The translations under genes and the position numbers were made by a program. From contig SGYL01000004.1 of the NCBI GenBank assembly GCA_004213885.1, positions 19,005-83,004 on the forward strand: a stretch of 64,000 bases of DNA, in the 5' to 3' direction. The stretch comes from Alphaproteobacteria bacterium. Its GTDB lineage: Bacteria > Pseudomonadota > Alphaproteobacteria > Puniceispirillales > Marisalimonadaceae. The notes beneath the pieces are model-generated. The model did no database searches. It was not told where the DNA came from and saw nothing but the letters and a program-made list of their open reading frames with translations. Below are positions 46,466 through 56,676 of the stretch, in pieces; position 1 is the first letter of the stretch; each line of letters begins with the position of its first letter.

Positions 46466-47323
46466 ATGATGTATAAATTTCTTCTAATAAAATTTTTCTT
46501 AACAGCAGTTTTAATTTTATCTTCATGTTCTTATAATGAAATAGAAGTTAGAAAAAAAAATATTCAGGCTGATAAAGCGTACAAACTAACACTTTACACA
46601 AACAAAAAACTAGATGCAGAGTTTAGAAAAGAAAAAGCAAAAATAAATAAAAAATATATAATTGTTATTGATCCAGGTCATGGTGGAAAAGATCCAGGTG
46701 CAATAGGTATTAATGGGACTTTTGAAAAAGACATTAATCTTTTATTCGCAAAAATAATAAGATCAGTTTTATCATCTAGTAATATTGAAGTTAAACTTAC
46801 AAGAACAGATGACCGATATCTTTATTTAAGAGAGAGAATAAATTTTGCAGAAAAATTACAAGCAGATCTTTTTATCTCAATTCATGCTGATGCTTCAAAA
46901 AATAGAAAAGCCAGTGGATTTTCTATTTTTAGTCTATCTGACAAAGCTTCTGATAAAGAAGCAAATGAGCTTGCAAAAAGAGAAAATAAGTCAGACTTTA
47001 TAGGGGGACTGAAGATTCGTCATTCTGATCCATTAATTAAAGATAATCTAATAAAAATATTTCAACGACAAACAATGAATGAGAGTTCGAAGATAGCTAA
47101 TATTGTTATTAGGAATATAAAAAAAATATCTATTAAAAACAGAGGTCATAGAAATGCTGGATTTGTAGTGTTAAAATCATTAACAATTCCATCTATTTTG
47201 GTTGAATTGGGTTTTATTACCAATAAAAAAGAAGAGAAATTGTTAAATAATAAAAGATATCTAACAAAAATTTCTAAAATAATTTCATTGTCAATTTTAA
47301 ATTATTTTAATCAGATTGATTAG
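46466..47323 (+). CDS. N-acetylmuramoyl-L-alanine amidase (Amidase_3), lipoprotein
   Basis: Zinc amidase that cuts the stem peptide from MurNAc during cell separation. It has 285 residues. The signal peptide ends in a lipobox LSSC with C21 as the likely lipidated residue. The zinc ligands are in DPGHGGKDPG, in the FEKDINL glutamate, and in SIHADAS; the catalytic glutamate is in VELGFITN. No AMIN targeting domain is visible, unlike many AmiC proteins, so the lipid anchor may replace it. It is divergent from rne and followed by the PBP1a gene. Confidence 0.92.
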   Translation: MMYKFLLIKFFLTAVLILSSCSYNEIEVRKKNIQADKAYKLTLYTNKKLDAEFRKEKAKINKKYIIVIDPGHGGKDPGAIGINGTFEKDINLLFAKIIRSVLSSSNIEVKLTRTDDRYLYLRERINFAEKLQADLFISIHADASKNRKASGFSIFSLSDKASDKEANELAKRENKSDFIGGLKIRHSDPLIKDNLIKIFQRQTMNESSKIANIVIRNIKKISIKNRGHRNAGFVVLKSLTIPSILVELGFITNKKEEKLLNNKRYLTKISKIISLSILNYFNQID

Positions 47324-47370
47324 GGTTTCATGTCAAATTTTTGTCTAAATTCTTTTGTATCAATAAAAAT

Positions 47371-49785
47371 ATGAAAATATTTACGTTCATATTTACAACT
47401 CTTTTTTTTATATCAATTCTTGTAGTGGGGGCTTTTTTTTATATTTTATGGCATTTTGGAAAAGACTTACCAGATTATAGACAGCTCTCGAAGTATGAGC
47501 CATCAGTTGTGAGCAGAGTTCATGCAGGAAATGGAGCTTTGTTAAAAGAATATTCTACACAAAGAAGAGTATTTGTACCAATAGATGTAATTCCTAAGAA
47601 AATTATTTCAGCTTTTTTATCTGCTGAAGACAAAGATTTCTATAAACATATTGGAGTTGATTTACAAGCCATCACAAGAGCTTTAATAACAAATTTAAAG
47701 AATTATGGGAAAGGAAAAAGATTAGTTGGTGCATCTACAATAACTCAGCAAGTAGCAAAAAACTTTTTGTTAAGCTCAGAAGTCACCTTTGAAAGAAAAA
47801 TAAAAGAAGCTATTTTGGCAATTAGGATAGAAAGAGCTTTTTCAAAAAAAGAGATTTTAGAATTGTATCTTAATGAAATTTATTTAGGAAATAATTCCTA
47901 CGGTATAGCTGCTGCTGCTTTAAATTATTTTGATAAAAGTCTTGATGATTTAACAATAGATGAAGCAGCCTTTCTAGCAACATTGCCAAAAGCTCCAAGT
48001 AAATATAATCCAAAAACGAATTATGTAAGAGTATTAGATAGAAGAAATTGGGTTCTTAATCAAATGTATAAAAATGGTTATCTCACTGCAAACGAAAAAA
48101 ATACATTTCAAAGTAGAAAAATAGCTCTTACAAAATCATCAGGTTTAGATGATACCTCAGCACCGTATTTTGCTGAAGAGGTGAGAAGGAAAATGTTAAA
48201 AAGTTTTGGTTTTGATGCACTTTATGAAGGTGGTTTGTCAATTAGAACAACTTTAAATCCAAAACTTCAGAGATATGCTGATGATGCTTTATTTAATGGG
48301 TTAGAAAATTTAGATAAAAGACAAGGATGGAGAGAGGTAATTCATAACATTGACTTAAAAAAAGTAAGGAACGATGAATTAAAAAAAATTATAAATAAAT
48401 TTGAAGTGGGTCTTCCTCCAAAAAGAATTATTGCTGTAATAAAAAAGATAAATAATAATAACATTTCCCTTTACACATTAGATGGCCAAATAGAACTTAA
48501 ATTTGAAAGTAAACCCTGGCTGAGAAAACAAATAATTTATAAAGATAAAGACAATAGGCAACAAATTGGATATGGAAAAAAATTTCAAAATTTTAATGAA
48601 TTTTTAAATAAAGGGGACGTTATCTTATTAAAAAAACAAGATAAATTTTATTCAATCTCTCAAATACCAAAAGTAAATGGTGCTATTGTTGTTATAGACC
48701 CAAATACTGGTCGTGTTTTGGCCATGACAGGGGGATATCAATTTGCTAAAAGTGAATTTAATAGAGCAACTCAAGCTTTTAGGCAACCTGGGTCAGCATT
48801 TAAACCATTTGTATATCTTGCCGCCTTAGATAAAAAAATCAAGCCAACAGATATAATTTTAGATGCACCCTTATCTTATGATCAAGGGATTGGTTTGCCA
48901 AAGTGGAAGCCAGCAAATTATACAAAAAAGTTTTATGGACCCAGTCCGGTAAGGTTAGGAATTGAGAAATCTAGAAATCTAATGACTGCCAGATTGGCTT
49001 TATTAGTCAAAATGAAAAATATTAAAAAATATGGAAAAAATTTTGGTATATATGACAATTTACCTAATTTACTGTCTATGTCACTTGGTGCTGGAGAAAC
49101 TACATTAATGAGATTAACAACTGCTTATGCGATGATTGTAAATGGAGGTAAAAAAATTTCACCTATTATTATTGATAGAGTACAGGACAGGAGAGGAAAA
49201 ACAATTCTTAAGAATGATTTGAGAAGATGTGGAAATTGTGAATTAGATGATTACAGTGATTTAACGAATATACCAAAGTTAGTAGATGAAAGAAAACAGG
49301 TTACCGATCCTGGTTCTGCCTATCAAATGGTATCTATGTTGCGTGGAGCTGTCACAAGAGGGACTGGTAAACTAATTAATAAGCTTAACAAAACATTAGC
49401 AGGAAAAACTGGTACTACGAATCTAAATCAAGATGCGTGGTTTGTTGGTTTTTCTAGTGACCTTGTTGTAGGTGTTTTTGTTGGGTTTGATAATCCAGCT
49501 ACACTTGGAAAAAGAGAAACTGGCAGTTCAGTAGCAGCGCCAATATTTAGAGATTTTATGAGTCAAGCTTTACATAAAAAACCTGACGTTCCTTTTAGAA
49601 GACCTGCTGGAATTAAACTTATAAAAGTAAACCCTAAAACAGGGCTTTTATCAAAAAGTAACAGTAGAAATTTTATTATAGAAGCTTTTAAGCCAGGGCA
49701 ACTCCCAAATAAAACAACAGAATTTGACATAATTGATAGGCCAAAAGAAAAGGATATTGTAAATTCTCTTTCTCCTTTATATTAA
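47371..49785 (+). CDS. mrcA: Penicillin-binding protein 1A
   Basis: Bifunctional peptidoglycan synthase with 804 residues from the chosen ATG. The membrane anchor (about 3-28) is followed by the GT51 transglycosylase domain (EDKDFYKHIGVDLQAITRAL, GASTITQQVAKNFLLS) and an OB-like insert. The transpeptidase domain carries SxxK in PGSAFKPF and KTG in GKTGTTN. A TTG at 47341 extends the frame by ten residues, but ATG at 47371 puts the anchor at the usual place. It precedes prfB by five bases. Confidence 0.94.
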   Translation: MKIFTFIFTTLFFISILVVGAFFYILWHFGKDLPDYRQLSKYEPSVVSRVHAGNGALLKEYSTQRRVFVPIDVIPKKIISAFLSAEDKDFYKHIGVDLQAITRALITNLKNYGKGKRLVGASTITQQVAKNFLLSSEVTFERKIKEAILAIRIERAFSKKEILELYLNEIYLGNNSYGIAAAALNYFDKSLDDLTIDEAAFLATLPKAPSKYNPKTNYVRVLDRRNWVLNQMYKNGYLTANEKNTFQSRKIALTKSSGLDDTSAPYFAEEVRRKMLKSFGFDALYEGGLSIRTTLNPKLQRYADDALFNGLENLDKRQGWREVIHNIDLKKVRNDELKKIINKFEVGLPPKRIIAVIKKINNNNISLYTLDGQIELKFESKPWLRKQIIYKDKDNRQQIGYGKKFQNFNEFLNKGDVILLKKQDKFYSISQIPKVNGAIVVIDPNTGRVLAMTGGYQFAKSEFNRATQAFRQPGSAFKPFVYLAALDKKIKPTDIILDAPLSYDQGIGLPKWKPANYTKKFYGPSPVRLGIEKSRNLMTARLALLVKMKNIKKYGKNFGIYDNLPNLLSMSLGAGETTLMRLTTAYAMIVNGGKKISPIIIDRVQDRRGKTILKNDLRRCGNCELDDYSDLTNIPKLVDERKQVTDPGSAYQMVSMLRGAVTRGTGKLINKLNKTLAGKTGTTNLNQDAWFVGFSSDLVVGVFVGFDNPATLGKRETGSSVAAPIFRDFMSQALHKKPDVPFRRPAGIKLIKVNPKTGLLSKSNSRNFIIEAFKPGQLPNKTTEFDIIDRPKEKDIVNSLSPLY

Positions 49786-49790
49786 TAATT

Positions 49791-50885
49791 ATGCCCCTAG
49801 AGATAGCAGAAAAAATTAAAATTTTGCATAAAGATATAGATCTATTAAAAAATAATATTGATTGGGATAGATCTAATTCTGAGTTAAAAAGTCTAATTAA
49901 AACATCTGAAACAGATGGGTTCTGGAATGACCCAAAAAATGCTCAAAATGTTATGAAAGAAATAAAGTTAAAAGAAAATAAGATTAATTTAGTAAATAGA
50001 ATTAATCAAGATTATCATGATCTAAAGGATTTAATTGAATTAGCTGAAAATGAAAATGATAATGATTTAATTAAGGAATTAGATAATTCTCTAAATGATT
50101 TAATTATAAAATCTACTAAGTATAAAATTGAAACAATGTTTTCAAATCAAAATGATTTTTCTAATTGTTTTTTAGAGATACACGCTGGTGCTGGAGGAAC
50201 AGAAGCTCAAGATTGGGCCCTTATGCTACAAAGAATGTATTTTAGATGGGCTGAAAAAAAAGGCTTCAAGGTTAAAATTATTGAAGAAAGCCCAGGTGAC
50301 GAAGCGGGTATTAAGTCAAGTACATTAATGTTTATAGGTGATTATGCAAATGGTTGGACACGAACAGAAACTGGTGTTCATCGTTTGGTAAGAATTTCTC
50401 CATTTGATTCATCATCGAGGAGACATACTAGTTTCGCATCAGTTTGGGTTTATCCTGAAACTAGTGAAGAGATTGATATAATTATTGATGATAAAGATCT
50501 TAAAATTGATACATATAGAGCTTCTGGTGCAGGAGGCCAGCATGTAAATAAAACTGATTCAGCAATAAGAATTACTCATTTGCCAACAAAAATCATTGTT
50601 CAGTGTCAAAGTGACAGATCACAGCATAGAAATAAAGCTCAGGCATTAAGTATGCTTAAGGCGAAATTGTATGAATTGGAACTAAAGAAACGAGAAGAAG
50701 AAAATCAATTGTTATCGTCATCAAAAAATGAAATTGGTTGGGGAAGTCAAATTAGATCATATGTATTACATCCATATAATTTAGTAAAAGACTTAAGAAC
50801 GAATGTAGAAACTGGTAATACAGTTGCGGTTTTGGATGGTGAACTTGATCAATTTATAAATGAGGCTCTTGCTAAAAATTTATAG
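49791..50885 (+). CDS. prfB: Peptide chain release factor 2
   Basis: Releases the peptide at UGA and UAA. It has 364 residues. The tripeptide anticodon SPF is in RISPFDSSSRRH, and the peptidyl-transferase motif GGQ is in ASGAGGQHVNKTDSAIR. The frame is uninterrupted from ATG 49791; at the position where many bacteria have an in-frame UGA and +1 frameshift, this gene simply reads LLKNNIDWDRS. So autoregulation by programmed frameshifting is absent. The last six bases overlap the convergent bcp gene. Confidence 0.96.
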   Translation: MPLEIAEKIKILHKDIDLLKNNIDWDRSNSELKSLIKTSETDGFWNDPKNAQNVMKEIKLKENKINLVNRINQDYHDLKDLIELAENENDNDLIKELDNSLNDLIIKSTKYKIETMFSNQNDFSNCFLEIHAGAGGTEAQDWALMLQRMYFRWAEKKGFKVKIIEESPGDEAGIKSSTLMFIGDYANGWTRTETGVHRLVRISPFDSSSRRHTSFASVWVYPETSEEIDIIIDDKDLKIDTYRASGAGGQHVNKTDSAIRITHLPTKIIVQCQSDRSQHRNKAQALSMLKAKLYELELKKREEENQLLSSSKNEIGWGSQIRSYVLHPYNLVKDLRTNVETGNTVAVLDGELDQFINEALAKNL

Positions 50886-51338
50886 TTTTTTAACAATTTC
50901 TAAAACTTCTTCTGCATGTCCAGGCACTTTTACCTTATTCCAAATATGTTGAATTTTTTGTTCAGTATTAATTAAAAAAGTAGATCTTTGAATTCCCATA
51001 TATTTTTTTCCGTACATCGATTTTTCGACCCAAACACCAAATTTAGAACAAATCTTAATATCAACGTCTGATCCTAGAATACATTTCAGATCATATTTTG
51101 ATTTAAATTTTATTTGTTTTTCAACTGTATCTTTTGAGATTCCAATAATAATAGTGTTTAAATCTTCAAATTCATTAATCAAGTTGCTAAATGATGTAGC
51201 CTCTTTTGTGCACCCAGTGGTATCGGCTTTAGGAAAAAAAAATAAAACTAAATTTTTACTAACATGATCTTTAGAATAGAATTTACCTTGATCGGTATCT
51301 AATTCAAAAGCTTCAATTTTATCACTTATATTTGTCAT
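50880..51338 (-). CDS. bcp: Thioredoxin-dependent peroxiredoxin (Bcp/PrxQ family)
   Basis: Reduces hydrogen peroxide and organic hydroperoxides. It has 152 residues. The peroxidatic cysteine is C43 in DTTGCTKEATSF. The usual resolving cysteine five residues later is absent, with threonine at that place (TKEAT). Two later cysteines (KCILGS and ICSKFG) might substitute, or the protein may be a 1-Cys type. Convergent with prfB and divergent from the AsmA-like gene. Confidence 0.92.
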   Translation of the reverse strand: MTNISDKIEAFELDTDQGKFYSKDHVSKNLVLFFFPKADTTGCTKEATSFSNLINEFEDLNTIIIGISKDTVEKQIKFKSKYDLKCILGSDVDIKICSKFGVWVEKSMYGKKYMGIQRSTFLINTEQKIQHIWNKVKVPGHAEEVLEIVKKL

Positions 51339-51431
51339 GAAATAACCTTAATTATATATAATTTTACATACATAAATTAATATTATATTTAATGACCATG
51401 TCAAACTTAAAAATGAATTTGATAAATATCA

Positions 51432-54400
51432 ATGACTAGAAAATTTTTAAATTACTCGCTTTTACTTTTTGCTTTTTTTTTAGTAAGCGTTTTTGTCATT
51501 TATTTTTCTAAAGTGTACTTTTTAAAAGAGCCAATAATTATTGATAATTACTTTTCAGAGAATAAAAAAAAGTTTCAGTCTTTTTTAGCAAATAAAATTA
51601 ATATAAACGAAAACCAAATCATAATTGAAAGTGTAGGATTAGAAATTAATGATTTACAAAACTTTTTAAGTATTAAAATTTCTAATCTAGAAATAATAAC
51701 TGAATCAAACGAAACTATTCTCAAAAGCAATAAGATAAATATTAAATTAAGTTTATTAGATTTGATTGAAGGATTAACAAATAATCAGCTCTTGCTTGAA
51801 AATATTTTTATAGACAAAATACAGTTTGAATTTTTAAGAAATCAAGATTTTAAAATTATCAATAGCTCTATATTGAATTTTCTAAGAGGAGTTGATGATA
51901 ACAATTCAAACATTTTTAAAAATTTAAAAATAAACCAATTCAATTTTAAATTTTTGGATCAAAATTCTATATTAAAGAGTAATTTATTATTTGAATGTAA
52001 AAGTTTAAATTTTGATGTTTTAAATAATCAAGAAAATTTTTTTTTAAAATGTTTTGAAACAAAAACTAATTCAGGCGTTATTGTAAAGAATTTTAATTAT
52101 GATAAAAATGGCATTTTTGTAGATGGATATTTTGAAAAATTTAATCTAAGGCTCTTAAAATTTAAAAATTATTTTAAAGAATTTAATTTTGATGGTGAAT
52201 TCAATTCATATTTTAAAATAAACCTAAATTCAAATTTAAATGTTGAAAAATTTAATTTTAAAATTTTAAATAATTCTTCATTAATTAAAAAAGTTGATGA
52301 AAAACCAAATCTATTCAAATTAGCTGGCTTAGGATCTTTTGATTTTCAGGAAAACAAATTAAATTTCAAAAATTTTGTAGTAAATAATTATATTCTTAAT
52401 GGAAGCATTGAAGAGGATGGTTCAAAATTAAAAAATAATGTAAAAATATCTTTTGATAAAAAAAGGTTCGATCAATTTGATTCTTACTTATACAAAGTTT
52501 TTGTAAAAAACCTATTTTTTAAAAATAAAAATTTTATAAATTCTGCTAATAAATTTTCTTTAAAAAATTTAAAGTCTGAAATACTAATTAATTCAACTTT
52601 TGATATAGAAAGCCAAGAATTTGAAAATATTTCTCTTAGTTCAAAAGGATATTACTCATCATTTATTAATGATAAAAAAATTGATGATTTGCTAAATGTT
52701 AATGCAAATTTAAATGGTTTTTATGATTTAAAATACGAAAACAATGAATTTGATTTAAAGGTCAGTGGTAAGTCTGAAAACGTTAAAATTAAGTTTATTA
52801 AATTAGATGAGATTTATGATTTAAGCGAGATTGATTATTCAATAAATTACAACAATAACAAATTAACTATTAATGAATTAAATTTGATTAATAAAGGCAA
52901 TAGGGCCATGGAGGTTAAATCTATTCTTTTACGAAATAATCAAAATTTTAATTTTACGGATTTAAAAGTTAATATATTTGATATACCAGCAAAGTATTTT
53001 ACTCATTTTTATTCTATGAAAATTAAAGAAAATAAATTATCTTTTACTGTTGATGCTGGAAAGATTGTTAATAGTAAAATCTATATTTCAAATAAAAAAA
53101 ATACCTCTGAAATCACAAATAAAAACATAGAAATACTTGATTTAAATTTTAAAAATTTGAGTATAAATAATTATACAATAAAGTTTGAAAATTTAAATTT
53201 AACAAAAAAAACAGATGATGTTTTTATTGGCAATTCAAAACTACTTATTAAAAAAATACCTCTAAATACAAGTTTTGAAGTTAATGAAAATGGTTTGATT
53301 AGAGCTTTTGGATCAATTAATTTCAATAAAGATTTAAAATCTTTGATCAATAAAAAAACAGACTTTAATATTGAAAATTCAAATTTGTTAAAATTTGAAG
53401 CTGAAGGTAATTTAAATGATAAAAATTTTGATATTAGAGTAAGGTCCACACTAGAAAATTCTTCTTTTTTTCATAGAGTATTAAATTTAAATGCAAATAA
53501 TATAAAAAAAGGTTTTGTTGATTTAAATCTTGTTTTTAAAAATGGTACATTGAAAAAAATTAATAACATTTTGATTAATTACGATAACAATGAATTTAAG
53601 TCTGACTTTGATTTTCAAGAAAGTGATCTTCTAAAAATTTCAAATATTAATTCAAAAAATTTTATTGCTAAATCGATTTTAGTTCAAAAAGAAAATAATA
53701 GTTTAAATATTAAAATTGATGGGAAATTAGTTGATATTTCTCATTTAACTAATGACCTTATTAATCAAAGAAAAGTAAAAGATTTTGATATTAAATTTGA
53801 CATAGTTTCAAATCAAATTATTTTGAATAATAAGTTTTCACTGTCAGGAAATTTAACTGGAACTTATAAAAATAAAATATTTTCCTCTTTAGCTAAAGGC
53901 AAGATAATTTTAGGATCAAATACGTTATTAGATGCTGGTCAATTAACTATCTTGGTTGAAAATGGTAAGTATCTAATAACTGGCAAAGGCTCATTGAATA
54001 GTGGAAAAACTAAAGTTAAAATAATATCATCATCCGGTGGATTGCCTAATGTCACTTTTGAAAGTCAAGAAGGGGGTAAGTTATTATCTGCATTAGGTTT
54101 TACAGAAAAAATTAAAAGTGGTAAAATTAAACTTAAAGTAAATTTCCTTGATAAGAATTTATCAAAATATCAAGGTTTTATAAATGCAAAAAAATTTAGA
54201 GTAATAAATGCACCTAAAATTGTTAAATCTTTATCCTCATTAAGTTTTTCAGGTATTAATTCACTTTTTGTAGGTGAAGGAGTTGGTTTTTCGGTTGGTG
54301 ATGCTAAATTTGAAAAAATTGGAAATGAATTAAAATTTAAGAAAATTTTAATAAATAATCAAAATTTATCAATTTATCTGGAGGGTGATTATAATTTAAA

Positions 54401-54644
54401 TTCTGAAATTATAAATTTTACAGGATCGATTGTACCTTTTACAATAGTATCAAAGTTTATTAGTGTTGTACCTGCAGTTGGAGAATTATTAACTGGCCCT
54501 AATAAAAAAGGTGTTATTTCTGGACAATTTAAGTTAAATGGAAAAGTTTCAGATCCAGAGATTGATATAAATATATTATCATTTAGTCCTGGTATATTAA
54601 GACAAATTTTTTCAAAAGATTGGCTAAAAGAATCTAAAGATTAA
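51432..54644 (+). CDS. Large AsmA-like / YhdP-type membrane-anchored protein
   Basis: A 1070-residue envelope protein. One N-terminal transmembrane anchor (about 7-27) is followed by a very long, asparagine- and lysine-rich beta-strand region. It ends with the conserved AsmA/TamB-type C-terminus (GLPNVTFESQEGGKLLSALGF, then FTGSIVPF, and GVISGQFKLNGKVSDPEIDINILSF). Bacterial AsmA-like proteins form bridges that move phospholipids to the outer membrane. The family is strongly suggested by the C-terminal part, and the exact subtype is inferred. It stands in its own transcription unit, three bases from the convergent tyrS end. Confidence 0.83.
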   Translation: MTRKFLNYSLLLFAFFLVSVFVIYFSKVYFLKEPIIIDNYFSENKKKFQSFLANKININENQIIIESVGLEINDLQNFLSIKISNLEIITESNETILKSNKINIKLSLLDLIEGLTNNQLLLENIFIDKIQFEFLRNQDFKIINSSILNFLRGVDDNNSNIFKNLKINQFNFKFLDQNSILKSNLLFECKSLNFDVLNNQENFFLKCFETKTNSGVIVKNFNYDKNGIFVDGYFEKFNLRLLKFKNYFKEFNFDGEFNSYFKINLNSNLNVEKFNFKILNNSSLIKKVDEKPNLFKLAGLGSFDFQENKLNFKNFVVNNYILNGSIEEDGSKLKNNVKISFDKKRFDQFDSYLYKVFVKNLFFKNKNFINSANKFSLKNLKSEILINSTFDIESQEFENISLSSKGYYSSFINDKKIDDLLNVNANLNGFYDLKYENNEFDLKVSGKSENVKIKFIKLDEIYDLSEIDYSINYNNNKLTINELNLINKGNRAMEVKSILLRNNQNFNFTDLKVNIFDIPAKYFTHFYSMKIKENKLSFTVDAGKIVNSKIYISNKKNTSEITNKNIEILDLNFKNLSINNYTIKFENLNLTKKTDDVFIGNSKLLIKKIPLNTSFEVNENGLIRAFGSINFNKDLKSLINKKTDFNIENSNLLKFEAEGNLNDKNFDIRVRSTLENSSFFHRVLNLNANNIKKGFVDLNLVFKNGTLKKINNILINYDNNEFKSDFDFQESDLLKISNINSKNFIAKSILVQKENNSLNIKIDGKLVDISHLTNDLINQRKVKDFDIKFDIVSNQIILNNKFSLSGNLTGTYKNKIFSSLAKGKIILGSNTLLDAGQLTILVENGKYLITGKGSLNSGKTKVKIISSSGGLPNVTFESQEGGKLLSALGFTEKIKSGKIKLKVNFLDKNLSKYQGFINAKKFRVINAPKIVKSLSSLSFSGINSLFVGEGVGFSVGDAKFEKIGNELKFKKILINNQNLSIYLEGDYNLNSEIINFTGSIVPFTIVSKFISVVPAVGELLTGPNKKGVISGQFKLNGKVSDPEIDINILSFSPGILRQIFSKDWLKESKD

Positions 54645-54647
54645 AAT

Positions 54648-55880
54648 TTATTTGAATATTAAAAGGCCATGTTTTTTTTTGCCAACTGATATTTTAATTG
54701 GGTTCTTATTTTCTACCTTAATAAATTTAAGAGTATCATTATCTATAATCTGATCATTAATTTTAATTCCACGTCCTTTAACTAGCCTTCTGACTTCTCC
54801 GTTTGTATTACAAAAATTAAACATCTTTACAATTTCAATTAAAGTAATGTTTTCTTTATTTATAATTACTTTAGGTAAATTTAAATTAATTTTTGATTTC
54901 TCAAATGTGTCTTCAGCAATTTGTGCTGACTTCAAGGATGCATCCTCTCCTCTACATATTTTTGTTACTTCATTTGCAAGTAATATCTTAGCTTTATTAA
55001 TATCTGAGCCTTGAAGTTTTTTTAGGTCAGATATTTTATCTAAATCAAGATCTGTAAAAAGTTGTAAAAATTTTATAACATCATCATCTTCAGTATTTCT
55101 CCAAAATTGCCAAAACTCGTGATCAGACAATAAATCTTTATTTAACCAAATTGCACCTTTTTCTGATTTTCCCATTTTACTTCCAGAGCTTGTTGTTAAA
55201 AGAGGTGATGTAATTCCAAAACATTCACTTTTTATTTTTTTTCTAACTAATTCAATACCATTGACAATATTGCCCCATTGATCTGATCCCCCCATTTGAA
55301 TTTTACAGTTAAAATTCTTATTAAGTTCATAAAAGTCATAAGCTTGGAAAATTGGGTAGTTAAATTCTAGAAATGATAAATTTTGTTCTCTATCAAGTCT
55401 TAATTTCATACTTTCAAGATTAATTAGTTTGTTTATTGAGAAAAAAGAGCCATTTTCTCTTAAAAAAGAAATATAATTTAGATCATTTAGCCATTCATCA
55501 TTATCAATTAATATTGCTTTATTAGGCCCACTTTTAAAATTTAAATAATTTGAAAACACAACTTTTAATGCATTTTTATTATTTTCAATTGTTTCTTTGT
55601 CTAATACTGGTCTTGCACTATCTTTACCAGATGGATCTCCTATTTTTGTTGTTCCTCCCCCTAACAGGACTATGGGTTGGTGACCACATTTCTGAAACCA
55701 TCTTAACATCATAATTTGAATTAATGATCCAACATGTAGTGATGAAGCCGTACAATCAAAGCCGATATATGCAACACATTTATTTTTACAAAGAAAATCA
55801 TCAAGTTTAGCTTCGTCTGTTAGCTGATGAAGAAAACCTCTTTTTTTTAAAATATTTAAAAATTTTGATTTATAATTCAT
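54648..55880 (-). CDS. tyrS: Tyrosyl-tRNA synthetase
   Basis: Class I aminoacyl-tRNA synthetase of 410 residues. The HIGH signature is HVGS in DCTASSLHVGSLIQ, and the KMSKS motif is KMGKSEKG. The tyrosine-binding YPIFQAYDFYEL and GGSDQWGNIVNG are clear. The C-terminal S4 domain (VRRLVKGRGIKINDQ) is present. It follows the alpha/beta hydrolase gene with five bases between them. Confidence 0.98.
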   Translation of the reverse strand: MNYKSKFLNILKKRGFLHQLTDEAKLDDFLCKNKCVAYIGFDCTASSLHVGSLIQIMMLRWFQKCGHQPIVLLGGGTTKIGDPSGKDSARPVLDKETIENNKNALKVVFSNYLNFKSGPNKAILIDNDEWLNDLNYISFLRENGSFFSINKLINLESMKLRLDREQNLSFLEFNYPIFQAYDFYELNKNFNCKIQMGGSDQWGNIVNGIELVRKKIKSECFGITSPLLTTSSGSKMGKSEKGAIWLNKDLLSDHEFWQFWRNTEDDDVIKFLQLFTDLDLDKISDLKKLQGSDINKAKILLANEVTKICRGEDASLKSAQIAEDTFEKSKINLNLPKVIINKENITLIEIVKMFNFCNTNGEVRRLVKGRGIKINDQIIDNDTLKFIKVENKNPIKISVGKKKHGLLIFK

Positions 55881-55885
55881 AAAGA

Positions 55886-56560
55886 TTAAATAAAGTTTTC
55901 TTCATGAAAAGTATCAATATAGTTATCATATCTTTGATTTAGGTATTTTTTTACAACATCCATTAAGTCGTCTAAATGGTTGGTGAAATTATGATTAGCG
56001 TCATTAATAAAATCTATATCAATTTTAACATCTTTTTGTTTTGAAATTCTATCTACAATAGATTGAATATTTTCAAAAGGAACTCTATTATTATCTCTTC
56101 CATGTACAATTAATCCAGACGCAGGACATGGAGCTAAAAAAGCAAAGTCAAATTTATCAGCTGGTGGTGATACGCATATAAAGCCTGAAATCTCAGGTCT
56201 TCTCATCATAAGTTGCATTCCAATCCATGAACCAAATGAAAATCCAGCAATAAAAGTAAACTTGCTATACAAGTTTTGAGATTGGATCCAATCTAAAACT
56301 GCCGCAGCATCTGCTAATTCTCCCTCACCGTTGTCAAAAGATCCTTGGCTTTTACCTACACCTCTAAAATTAAATCTAAGAACTGAAAAACCCCTATTCT
56401 TAAATTCTTGATATAAAGAGTATGTAACCTTATTATTCATACTGCCACCTTGATAAGGTTCTGGATGTAGTATTAGTGCAACAGGACAACCACTTTCTTT
56501 CCCTTGACTGTACATGCATTCAATACGTCCTTCCGGACCATTTAAGATAACTTCAGGCAT
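55886..56560 (-). CDS. Alpha/beta hydrolase (dienelactone hydrolase-like)
   Basis: A 224-residue soluble hydrolase. The nucleophile elbow is GFSFGS with serine 108, the first part has the HPEPYQGGSMNNKV segment of the DLH-like family, and FRGVGKSQGSFDNGEGE is also conserved. The acid and histidine are probably in VHGRDNNRVP and ANHNF. Substrate unknown. Members of this family are widespread in alphaproteobacteria, often next to cysE or tyrS. First gene of a unit with tyrS. Confidence 0.85.
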   Translation of the reverse strand: MPEVILNGPEGRIECMYSQGKESGCPVALILHPEPYQGGSMNNKVTYSLYQEFKNRGFSVLRFNFRGVGKSQGSFDNGEGELADAAAVLDWIQSQNLYSKFTFIAGFSFGSWIGMQLMMRRPEISGFICVSPPADKFDFAFLAPCPASGLIVHGRDNNRVPFENIQSIVDRISKQKDVKIDIDFINDANHNFTNHLDDLMDVVKKYLNQRYDNYIDTFHEENFI

Positions 56561-56676
56561 ATTAGTAACTCCAGATAATAATGTATATTAATCAAATAAT
56601 GGTTCAAATTATAAGTGTCAAAGAAAATATACAATCAATTTATTTTAAATTACAATTCATGTGATATAAGTAAATA

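Noticed and set aside
47341..47370. TTG start for PBP1a ten codons upstream
   Set aside because: ATG at 47371 places the membrane anchor at the usual position, and no better ribosome-binding site favours the TTG.
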